From: an uncultured Eubacteriales bacterium
GTDB lineage: Bacteria; Bacillota; Clostridia; Oscillospirales; Oscillospiraceae
Assembly (NCBI GenBank): GCA_900546615.1
Contig: URDJ01000039.1
Location: 1 to 24,299, forward strand
Direction of reading: 5' to 3'
Length of the DNA stretch: 24,299 nt
Under the pieces are notes generated by a model that did no database searches, was not told the DNA's origin, and saw only the letters and a list, made by a program, of their open reading frames with translations. Position 1 is the first letter of the stretch. Each line of letters begins with the position of its first letter. Of this stretch, positions 1-5,673 are shown one piece after another. Position numbers and translations under genes: made by a program.

Positions 1-63
1 CTTTCGGGCTCCAAACCTCGCTTGTTTTTTATGGGCTTGTTTTGCAACGGACCCTAGTATTTA

Positions 64-114
64 CCGATGGGGTCGCGAAACGCGACCCCATCGGCGCGTT
101 CCGAATTGGAACGC
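64..114. repeat. Two adjacent perfect hairpins beside an XRE gene
   Basis: The first is a 14-bp perfect stem (64-77 with 81-94, arm CCGATGGGGTCGCG) around a 3-nt AAA loop. The second is a 7-bp stem (96-102 with 108-114, arm GCGTTCC) around GAATT. They lie just downstream of the leftward XRE gene that ends at base 123, so transcription termination is the simplest role. However, no clean U-tract follows on either strand. The remaining bases 1-63 hold no gene I can support. Confidence 0.6.
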
Positions 115-122
115 ACCTAATT

Positions 123-428
123 TCACATATTCTCCAGCAGCTGCAAGACAGCCTCGCGCTGCTTCGGAGTCAGCGCCGACCAATGGTCCAGCATTTCGCG
201 CTGGTCATTGGTAAGCGATACGGCCTCGCCGCCTTCGTCGAAAAACTGTGACAGCGTAATGCAGAAGCCCCTGCATACCTTGTCAAGCGTCTGTATCGTC
301 GGCGTCTGGTTCTTTCGATACCAAGTAGAAATCGTCGATTGTGTCAGCCCGCTGTTCTTGGCGAGGTCGTATTCCGACCACCCTCGCTGAAGCCGGAGCC
401 TTGTGATCTCTGCAAGAATGTCTTTCAT
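123..428 (-). CDS. XRE-family helix-turn-helix regulator
   Basis: A 101-residue protein with a Cro/CI-type helix-turn-helix at about residues 8-62; the recognition part is GLTQSTISTWYRKNQTP at about 27-43. The tail (about 70-101) is acidic and helical, ending TPKQREAVLQLLENM, a pattern common in clostridial element-borne XRE proteins where it probably mediates dimerisation. The start is ATG at 428, preceded by a weak GGGTGG ribosome site. It runs in the same direction as a second XRE gene upstream (506-808), with 77 bp between them. It is probably a DNA-binding repressor or activator of element genes. Family is clear; target and effector are unknown. Confidence 0.85.
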   Translation of the reverse strand: MKDILAEITRLRLQRGWSEYDLAKNSGLTQSTISTWYRKNQTPTIQTLDKVCRGFCITLSQFFDEGGEAVSLTNDQREMLDHWSALTPKQREAVLQLLENM

Positions 429-505
429 AAGCCCACCCGCTGCTGTGTTATTGCGTTTATTATACTTCGGCGTGAACTTCCTTGCTATGAACTTTTCAGA
501 TTTAT

Positions 506-808
506 TTATCTGTCCGCTGCGGTCCTCAGATCATCAACGATGTTTTTTATATGCTCCGCCTGGCCTGGCGTCAATCCAGACAAATCGAGCATTTGAGGAA
601 AAGAAGGTTCCTGTATGCTGCGTCCGAGTAAATAGTCTGTTGTAACAGCAAAAAAGTCGGCGATCTTCACCAGCATGTCTATTGACGGCATGATGTTGTC
701 GTTCTCCCAGTTGCTAATACTCTGTTTAGAAACACCAAGCTTTTCGGCAAGCTGAACTTGATTAATACCAGCCGACTGGCGCAGATATTTTATGCGTGTC
801 GCAAACAT
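506..808 (-). CDS. XRE-family helix-turn-helix regulator, likely master repressor
   Basis: A 100-residue Cro/CI-type regulator. The HTH covers about residues 5-60, with the classic recognition segment LGVSKQSISNWENDNIMPS at about 24-42 and the family ending ADFFAVTTDYLLG. The C-terminal ~37 residues (SGLTPGQAEHIKNIVDDLR) form a short helical tail. The start is ATG at 808 with GAGGAGG at 820-826, a rather long 11-nt spacing. Its promoter faces that of the rightward 116-aa gene across 124 bp, and a 12-bp perfect palindrome overlaps its own -10 box. By analogy with phage and ICE repressors this gene probably controls itself and its divergent neighbour; that is inferred from layout only. Confidence 0.88.
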   Translation of the reverse strand: MFATRIKYLRQSAGINQVQLAEKLGVSKQSISNWENDNIMPSIDMLVKIADFFAVTTDYLLGRSIQEPSFPQMLDLSGLTPGQAEHIKNIVDDLRTAADR

Positions 809-863
809 CTCAGGTCAAGCCTCCTCTCATGGAGATTATGGCCTAAACACTGTGATTTACAAA

Positions 864-900
864 AATACCGGTATTGTATTATTTGACTGCGTATAGTAAA
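864..900 (-). promoter_or_regulatory. Promoter of the 506-808 XRE gene with palindromic operator
   Basis: On the minus strand, -35 TTTACT (895-900) and -10 TACAAT (873-878) are separated by 16 bp. A perfect 12-bp palindrome, AATACCGGTATT (864-875), covers the downstream edge of the -10 box and the expected start point. That position is ideal for autorepression by the XRE protein made from this promoter. Confidence 0.6.
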
Positions 901-913
901 ATCAGTTTATAAT
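883..913 (+). promoter_or_regulatory. Divergent promoter of the 116-aa gene
   Basis: TTGACT (883-888) and a perfect TATAAT (908-913) are separated by 19 bp, longer than the optimal 17. They lie 20 bp before the GTG start at 933 and overlap the minus-strand promoter boxes. One regulator could therefore switch both directions, or need to activate this over-long promoter. Confidence 0.5.
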
Positions 914-932
914 AAGGATTGGAGGCGTTCAA

Positions 933-1283
933 GTGGACCACATTGGCTCTGACAATCCAGCCGTAACAGAGATCACTGCGACGGTAATGGTTCAAACCGA
1001 GGCGGCATTAAAGCGGATGATGGAGGGCACGCAGCTGACGATTGGTGAAGTCATAGACAGGCTCGCCCTGCAAATGATGCCGCGTGACAAGGAGACTGCG
1101 GCTGTCCTTGCCAGCGAGCGGGTCGCTATGTGTTTCTCTCAGCTGCCGAAGGCCCAGTCCATGGCAGCATACCTTGAGTTTTTGACCATGCTTGCATCCA
1201 TCCTCTCACCCAAGGAGCTGGATGAGCTGTGTTCGGGTGCCGAACAGCGGCGCATCGAGCTTATGCAAGAGCTTGAAGGCTGA
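933..1283 (+). CDS. Unknown 116-aa element protein
   Basis: I do not recognise this family. It is a small, mostly helical, acidic protein without cysteines arranged as a metal site, membrane segments or a signal peptide. The start is GTG at 933, fixed by GGAGG at 921-925 with 7-nt spacing. It is transcribed away from the XRE regulator at 506-808 and shares its regulatory gap, so it occupies the place taken in many phages and ICEs by the first gene of the induced operon (Cro, excisionase or antirepressor-like). It ends 6 bp before the stop of the converging SLOG gene. An excisionase or antirepressor role is conceivable but has no motif support. Confidence 0.7.
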   Translation: MDHIGSDNPAVTEITATVMVQTEAALKRMMEGTQLTIGEVIDRLALQMMPRDKETAAVLASERVAMCFSQLPKAQSMAAYLEFLTMLASILSPKELDELCSGAEQRRIELMQELEG

Positions 1284-1289
1284 CGACCC

Positions 1290-1688
1290 TCACAATCGTA
1301 TCATCCGTTTTCCCTGCCCCTCGGCCAGCGCGGCGAACTTGGCTGCGCCGCCCCAGCTGTGATGCACATAGGTCACGACATAATCCGAGCGCTCGAGCAT
1401 CCAGCGGTTGCGCCGTTCGATGGCGTAGCGGGGATGGACGAGCTCCAGTTCTTCCGGGAACATCATGTCGTCAAAGCCGGCCCCGCCGCCCTTGGGCAGA
1501 TACGCGAGCACGACGCCGTATCGCAGGCCCAGCTCGCTGAGTACGCTGCGCACCTGGGCATCGAAGCGGCCATTGTCGCCCACATAAAACATATCAACGC
1601 CGTCACCGGCCAGCCGCATGACGGCATCCCTAAGTTCGCCTCTGAGGTCGGGGCACTGGCCGTGTCCGAAAAAGGTGCAGGCCGTCAT
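1290..1688 (-). CDS. SLOG-fold (YpsA/DUF1273-like) nucleotide-binding protein
   Basis: A 132-residue Rossmann-like protein. It begins MTACTFFGHG, where the SLOG family usually has a GH(R/S) motif. It then has FYVGDNGRFD (35-43), matching the family's second glycine-rich nucleotide-contact strand, and RNRWMLERSDYVV with HHSWGGAAKF (93-118), the usual distal pocket. The start is ATG at 1688 and not seven codons upstream, because GGAGG (1695-1699) lies directly before it. SLOG proteins bind nucleotides or their derivatives and recur in phages, integrative elements and conflict systems; the ligand here is unknown. It is divergent from an 84-aa XRE gene, with a long dyad around its promoter. YpsA-like membership is judged from motifs only. 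Confidence 0.75.
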   Translation of the reverse strand: MTACTFFGHGQCPDLRGELRDAVMRLAGDGVDMFYVGDNGRFDAQVRSVLSELGLRYGVVLAYLPKGGGAGFDDMMFPEELELVHPRYAIERRNRWMLERSDYVVTYVHHSWGGAAKFAALAEGQGKRMIRL

Positions 1689-1699
1689 ATTCGCGCCTC

Positions 1700-1751
1700 C
1701 ACATAACAAATTACATGGGGCAATTATAGATTGTTATGTGTAATATATCAA
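1700..1751 (-). promoter_or_regulatory. Strong promoter of the SLOG gene inside a 10-bp inverted repeat
   Basis: On the minus strand, -35 TTGATA (1746-1751), a 17-bp spacer and a perfect -10 TATAAT (1723-1728). A perfect 10-bp inverted repeat, CACATAACAA (1700-1709) and its complement (1731-1740), brackets the -10 box. One half sits in the spacer and the other in the 5' leader next to the GGAGG. This looks like an operator; the adjacent 84-aa XRE protein is the obvious candidate ligand. Confidence 0.65.
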
Positions 1752-1815
1752 TAGTCTTGTATCATCTAATTTGATTTTTCGGCTCACGGGGTAAAATTAA
1801 GCCGAGGTGAGTTTG

Positions 1816-2070
1816 ATGAATAAGACTCAGCGCGAATTTGATAACCGGGACAAGTTCATCGAGCTCGGCTACAACATCGCATACTACCGCAAGCACGCGG
1901 GTCTGACGCAGGAGCAGCTTGCCGAGCGCGTCGGCATCAGCCGACAGCATCTCGGCGCGATTGAAGCGCCGAATCTGGTGCGTCCGATCTCGCTGGAGCT
2001 GCTGTTCAACATCGCAGATGTGCTGGACATCCCGGCCTACAAGCTGCTGCGGTTCAGGGATGAGGAGTAA
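1816..2070 (+). CDS. Small XRE-family regulator
   Basis: An 84-residue Cro/CI-type HTH protein with almost nothing beyond the DNA-binding domain. The recognition segment VGISRQHLGAIEAPN spans about 39-53, followed by the family's closing helix LELLFNIADVLDIPAYKLL. ATG at 1816 is preferred over an in-frame GTG at 1807, because GAGGTGA (1804-1810) then lies 5 nt upstream; with the GTG start this site would overlap the start codon. It is divergent from the SLOG gene (127 bp between starts), a typical pairing of regulator and regulated gene. A strong terminator follows 8 bp after the stop, so it is probably monocistronic. Confidence 0.85.
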   Translation: MNKTQREFDNRDKFIELGYNIAYYRKHAGLTQEQLAERVGISRQHLGAIEAPNLVRPISLELLFNIADVLDIPAYKLLRFRDEE

Positions 2071-2078
2071 AATAATTT

Positions 2079-2115
2079 GCGAGGGCTACTGCGTTTCGCA
2101 GTAGCCCTCGCTTTT
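2079..2115 (+). terminator. Strong intrinsic terminator after the small XRE gene
   Basis: A perfect 15-bp stem (2079-2093 with 2097-2111, arm GCGAGGGCTACTGCG), a TTT loop and then TTTT at 2112-2115, starting 8 bp after the stop codon. Confidence 0.9.
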
Positions 2116-2152
2116 GCAAGCAGGGCAAAGAGGGTCCCGTTTTGCAAAAGCG
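2109..2152. repeat. 11-bp inverted repeat overlapping the terminator edge
   Basis: CGCTTTTGCAA (2109-2119) is the exact complement of 2142-2152, with a 22-nt loop. The first arm takes the last three bases of the preceding terminator stem and its T-tract. A diverged inverted copy of part of the loop and right arm (AGGGTCC, GTT and GCAAAA in order) is present at 40-55. Function unknown. Confidence 0.5.
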
Positions 2153-2186
2153 TTTGTTGAGACTCCGTCCCAAACCCATGAGAGCA

Positions 2187-2220
2187 AAAACTCTCCCGGC
2201 CTTTTGGCTGGGAGAGTTTT
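2187..2220 (-). terminator. Terminator for the leftward 2255-5054 operon
   Basis: A 15-bp stem (2187-2201 with 2206-2220, one G-U pair), a 4-nt TTTT loop, and T-rich flanks on both strands because the arms begin with AAAA and end with TTTT. It lies 34 bp beyond the stop of the 238-aa gene and, with the terminator at 2079, insulates two convergent units. Confidence 0.8.
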
Positions 2221-2254
2221 GCAGCTGTGCGCCGCGGCGGGAGCTTAAATCTTT

Positions 2255-2971
2255 TCACAGAGTATTCAACATTTCTTCGATTGCCTCATTGCTTGCTGTT
2301 TCCAGAATGTTTAATGGTGATACTTCATCAAAGGCAGCTATTCTTTTCGCAGTCAACTCATCATTGAAGTTCAGGCAGTTTTGTTTCAAGGCCTTGCCGA
2401 AGTCGGATAGAACAAAGTTTGCGGACAACTGCGTTGGACTCTGCACCGTGAACAGCCCGTACTGGTAAAGCGACGAGATCATTGCCGTGTTGTCGCTTCT
2501 ATAGTCATAAGGCAATTCTCTGACGAACTCCAGCTCCTCGGGTATGCACATCTCCAGATACTTGCTCAGCTTGAAAAACAGGTATTTGTCAAGATCAGTC
2601 AATAGGAACGCCCGTGTCAGAGCAGCGAAGTAGTCCACCTTTTGGTCGTCGTCGAGCTGGTCAAGAAGATGTATAAGCCTCTTTACGAATTTATTGTATT
2701 TCTTGTTATCATCATTAAATTTTGCGGCCATCTTGACCTGATCTCCATAACTATAAAAGGTGCCTGTCAGGTATCGCTTCATTTTATTCCAAAACAAATA
2801 CGTCGGCATATGAACCGCAAGTTCTATAGCGTTTTTGGTCGCCCCAATTGCTGAAACCGGGTCTGAAAAAATCACCGCTTGCATCAGGTCCCAGAAACCA
2901 TCGCCGGCGTATTTTTTCAAATCCTCGTCTTTTATCAAAGCTGCCAATTTGTTTATCTGGTTTTCAAGCAA
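2255..2971 (-). CDS. Unknown 238-aa helical protein, possible accessory cargo
   Basis: I do not recognise a named family. The protein looks largely helical: a moderately hydrophobic section (about 26-68, including FWDLMQAVIF and HMPTYLFWNKMKRYL), a charged linker, then a helical block with LIHLLDQLDDDQKVDYFAALTRAF. That layout recalls helical proteins often carried as accessory genes in phages and islands, but this is impression only. The start is TTG at 2971, supported by a strong GGAGGG (2979-2984) at 7-nt spacing. It is last in a leftward operon, 17 bp after the sigma-like gene. Its base composition is visibly more AT-rich than that of its neighbours, which suggests separate acquisition. 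A defence or exclusion role is possible but unproven. Confidence 0.75.
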   Translation of the reverse strand: MLENQINKLAALIKDEDLKKYAGDGFWDLMQAVIFSDPVSAIGATKNAIELAVHMPTYLFWNKMKRYLTGTFYSYGDQVKMAAKFNDDNKKYNKFVKRLIHLLDQLDDDQKVDYFAALTRAFLLTDLDKYLFFKLSKYLEMCIPEELEFVRELPYDYRSDNTAMISSLYQYGLFTVQSPTQLSANFVLSDFGKALKQNCLNFNDELTAKRIAAFDEVSPLNILETASNEAIEEMLNTL

Positions 2972-2988
2972 GCTCTATCCCTCCAAAC

Positions 2989-3984
2989 CTATTCAAACGC
3001 CACCAGCAGTTTCTTCGCCAGCCGCTCGCCTGCGTGGGCGCGAAGATAGCTTGCGGCGCGCTCGGCGAAGCGGTGTGTTTTGACGGTATCCAGCTCAGCG
3101 AGAGCTATGATCCTGAGCTCGCCGTCAGGGTCGAGGGCGAACTCGCCCCAGTCGCCATCGCCATCGGCCTGGTAGCGGTAAGTACCCTGCGTCGTGCGCT
3201 CGATGCGTACCGCGTGCAAGGCACCGAGCTCGACCAGCCCCAGCGTGAGCTTTTCCACGGCGCGGCGGTATGCACGCTCTGCCGTGCGCGGGCTGGAAGC
3301 CTCGAACGCTATTGCCAGCTCCTCAAAGCTCAAGCGCTCGCTCAGCGGCGCGACCCGCCCGCAGGTCATGCATATGGCGCAGCGCTTTTCCAGGAGCGTC
3401 TGCTCCCGGAAGCTCAGCTCTGCAAACGCCGCTCTCACCTTCTCAGTCAGTATCCCGCCATGAAGTATGCTCACATAGTCCCAGGTGCAGCTCGCCTCGG
3501 CGTCGTTTTCAAGAGATGAGACATTCAACGCGAGCTGCGCCGTCTTCAGAAATCTCCCCGCGGCCGCTTCCGAGCAGCCGCGTTTTTTTATTAACTCCCT
3601 TTGCGAATCTCCCTGCGTCGAGCCATACATGAGCGCGGCCATCTGCCGCACAGCCTTGTACTCGTCAAGGCCCGAAAACGAGCCGGCCTCCTCGAGCATT
3701 CGCGCTCTGAGCAGCGCATTTTGCACGTCATGGTGGACAAAGGTCTCAAAACGCGACCCTATGCGCGGATCAAATCTCTCCCAGCGCTCGAGCATCGCGG
3801 CGGCGCAGGCGAGCTTGTACTCCAAGAGCGTCTCCGCGTCAAATGCCCGTTTGCCGAGAAATCTGCGCATGCGCTCGTTGAGCGACGGCTCGTAGAAGTG
3901 CAGGAATGCCGCGAAGCCCTCGCTCTCAGGCTCCGGCGGCGGGTCGAGTTGAAATGCCCGCTCTGCTTCCCTGAGCGTCAGCAT
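2989..3984 (-). CDS. Sigma-70-like RNA polymerase sigma factor of the element
   Basis: A 331-residue protein with divergent sigma-70 features. Residues about 55-92 resemble region 2 (LERWERFDPRIGSRFETFV matches the usual 'kFDp..G.rF.Ty' signature). Residues about 185-247 resemble region 4: AELSFREQTLLEKR, then the putative HTH ERLSFEELAIAFEASSPRT and RAYRRAVEKL. Between them the region-4 part contains a CxxCxxC cluster (Cys202, 205, 208). The C-terminal ~80 residues match nothing I know. Its ATG lies inside the end of the upstream gene (7-nt overlap), so the two are translationally coupled. It may direct polymerase to element promoters, or be a divergent replication or regulatory protein with a sigma-like fold. 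The sigma call is moderate. Confidence 0.65.
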   Translation of the reverse strand: MLTLREAERAFQLDPPPEPESEGFAAFLHFYEPSLNERMRRFLGKRAFDAETLLEYKLACAAAMLERWERFDPRIGSRFETFVHHDVQNALLRARMLEEAGSFSGLDEYKAVRQMAALMYGSTQGDSQRELIKKRGCSEAAAGRFLKTAQLALNVSSLENDAEASCTWDYVSILHGGILTEKVRAAFAELSFREQTLLEKRCAICMTCGRVAPLSERLSFEELAIAFEASSPRTAERAYRRAVEKLTLGLVELGALHAVRIERTTQGTYRYQADGDGDWGEFALDPDGELRIIALAELDTVKTHRFAERAASYLRAHAGERLAKKLLVAFE

Positions 3985-5054
3985 TTTCGCTCTGCTTCGG
4001 CGCGAAGCGCCTCCTGGGTCATCTCGGGCTCATAGGCCGCACGTGCGTAATTCGCGTCGGACAGCGCACGCTGGAGCTTGTCCTTGGCCAGCTTGCGCAT
4101 GGCGTCCGCCGTGGCCTCGTCGAGCCTACCGCGGCGCTGGCTCTGCAAAATGGTGTTGAGCCGTCGGTTGTATATCGCCTTCAGCGGGTGGTCGCCGGCG
4201 AGCTCGCGCTGCTCACGCCCGCGCATGGCCCCGACCTGGCGGCACGTTCTGCCGCGGGCGTCGCCGGGGGCGAACCCGCCGCAATACTTCGTGCGGCGTG
4301 CGTCGAGCGTGAGGAACCAGCGCCCGCAGACGGCGCACTTTCGCGGCGCATGGCCGATGATGAGACCCTCGTAAAGGTCCGAGCGCAGCAGCCCGACGAA
4401 CGAGACATAGTTCATCCGGCGAAGCAGCTGCGGCGGCTCGCCTGCCGAGGCGTACTGCACAGAGGCGTTGGCCAGCGCCATCAGGCTGTCGTTTGAAGCG
4501 GAGAAATGCGCACTGAACGCTGCAGCGAGGCCGTCCGGCGTTCGCTCCACATCGTCCGCGTTTATTGCCTCGGCCAGTGCTGTCATGGCCCGCTTGTACT
4601 CAGCGAGCGAGAACGCAAGCTGCGCGAAGACCGGCGCTATCTTGCTCAGCAGCGCGCCCTTGCGCAGGCCCGGCTCCTGCGCCGCCGCAAGGCCCCGTGT
4701 GAGCATGGCCATGTTGAGCGCGCGCACCTGTTCAATGGCCTCCGGCGTGAAAGCGTCCGCTATGCCTGGCGCGTAAAAGTCACGGTCCAGGTGCGAAAAC
4801 GGCTCCATCTCAAGCATGGTATTGAGTAGTTGAAGCGCGGCCCCGCACGCCCTCTCCAGAAGCTCATCCGTCACGCTCAGCATCCCGAGCGCCGCGATGA
4901 ACTCGTTGAGCACAGCGCACGGCTCATTGAGCGCCGCGATCACGGTGTCGGGAATGTTCAGCGCCTCGCAGCCGAGCGTGCCCGCCGGAGCCGTGCGTCC
5001 CTCATATGCCACAGTGCCGCGCCCGAATTCGAGAGTCAGCAGTTCGTGTTCCAT
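3978..5054 (-). CDS. DUF6076-type zinc-ribbon protein
   Basis: A 358-residue protein with a long helical N-terminal part (1-230) and a C-terminal treble-clef or ribbon-like metal site: Cys240-x2-Cys243 (RKCAVCGRWFLTLD), Cys258 (TKYCGG), Cys271 (GRTCRQVGA), followed by a conserved basic helix HPLKAIYNRRLNT. This arrangement matches the DUF6076 family as I know it, found in clostridial phages and elements; its biochemical role is unknown. ATG at 5054 is preferred over an ATG 14 codons upstream, because GGAGGG (5059-5064) sits just before it. It heads a leftward operon with the sigma-like gene, whose start overlaps its last codons by 7 nt. DNA or RNA binding is an inference from the zinc site and basic tail. 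Confidence 0.75.
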   Translation of the reverse strand: MEHELLTLEFGRGTVAYEGRTAPAGTLGCEALNIPDTVIAALNEPCAVLNEFIAALGMLSVTDELLERACGAALQLLNTMLEMEPFSHLDRDFYAPGIADAFTPEAIEQVRALNMAMLTRGLAAAQEPGLRKGALLSKIAPVFAQLAFSLAEYKRAMTALAEAINADDVERTPDGLAAAFSAHFSASNDSLMALANASVQYASAGEPPQLLRRMNYVSFVGLLRSDLYEGLIIGHAPRKCAVCGRWFLTLDARRTKYCGGFAPGDARGRTCRQVGAMRGREQRELAGDHPLKAIYNRRLNTILQSQRRGRLDEATADAMRKLAKDKLQRALSDANYARAAYEPEMTQEALRAEAERKC

Positions 5055-5079
5055 AGCGCCCTCCATGGGATTTTTTCTC

Positions 5080-5108
5080 ATTGTACCATATGTCATGTTT
5101 TTTGAAAA
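5080..5108 (-). promoter_or_regulatory. Promoter of the DUF6076-type/sigma-like operon
   Basis: On the minus strand, -35 TTTTCA (5103-5108), a 17-bp spacer and -10 TACAAT (5080-5085), 25 bp before the ATG at 5054. It shares a 145-bp gap with the divergent CHC2 gene, for which I see no convincing promoter. Confidence 0.55.
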
Positions 5109-5167
5109 CGGCCTGTCACGCTGTTTGCCGTGTTTTTCGCGTATTCCTCATATTACTGGTGGAGGGC

Positions 5168-5203
5168 ATGGCCCTTACAACAAAATTGGAGGAATGCGAA
5201 TGA
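5168..5203 (+). CDS. Possible 11-aa leader peptide before the CHC2 gene
   Basis: ATG at 5168 follows GGTGGAGGG (5158-5166) and opens an 11-codon frame (MALTTKLEECE). Its stop TGA overlaps the ATG of the CHC2 gene at 5200, and the frame contains that gene's own GGAGG. The arrangement looks like a coupling or leader cistron. It is short enough to be chance. Confidence 0.2.
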   Translation: MALTTKLEECE

Positions 5204-5673
5204 CAAACTACAGCGTGCTGAGACACGCGGCGCCGCTCGGGGAGGCGGCGCGGCGCTATGGGACGGTGCGGCGCGGCTTTATGCGCTGCCCGTTCCATGA
5301 GGACAGGGTGCCGAGCCTGAAGCTCTACGACGACCACTTCCACTGCTTCGGCTGCGGCGCGCACGGGGACGTGGTGGACCTCACGGCTGGGCTGCTCGGC
5401 TGCTCGAAGGCCGAGGCGGCGCGGCGGCTCTTGGAGGACTTCGGCCAAGGCGCGGCTCACCCTCGAGGGCTCGCGGCCTGCAGGCGGGAGCTCTCACGCT
5501 GCCGGGCGGCGCTCGCACCGAGGACGATGGGCGAGGAGCCCAGGGAAGAATACGCCGAGGCCTGCCGGCTCGGCGAGTGGACAGGGCATCTGCTCGAGGC
5601 CGGCGCGAGCGGAGCGGAGACCCGGAGCGTCGAGCGTGAGACCGCGCGGCTCATGGAGGTCTGCTGTGGTTGA
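5200..5673 (+). CDS. CHC2 zinc-finger (primase-type) DNA-binding protein
   Basis: A 157-residue protein whose N-terminal half is a DnaG-type CHC2 zinc finger: Cys30-x2-His33 (RCPFHEDRVPS) and Cys49-x2-Cys52 (HCFGCGAHGDVVD), followed by a helical extension. In DnaG this domain recognises single-stranded template. Here no TOPRIM or archaeo-eukaryotic primase catalytic domain follows, so it can only be the binding part of a primase. ATG at 5200 lies 7 nt after GGAGG (5188-5192); an ATG at 5194 is too close to that site. The next gene, a P4/D5-type helicase, overlaps it by 8 nt, placing both in one replication module. Such zinc-finger plus helicase pairs occur in phages and integrative elements. 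Confidence 0.88.
   Translation: MTNYSVLRHAAPLGEAARRYGTVRRGFMRCPFHEDRVPSLKLYDDHFHCFGCGAHGDVVDLTAGLLGCSKAEAARRLLEDFGQGAAHPRGLAACRRELSRCRAALAPRTMGEEPREEYAEACRLGEWTGHLLEAGASGAETRSVERETARLMEVCCG

Noticed and set aside
4897..5199. N-terminal extension of the CHC2 protein
   Set aside because: It would overlap the divergent DUF6076-type gene and its promoter; the ribosome site at 5188-5192 fixes the start at 5200.
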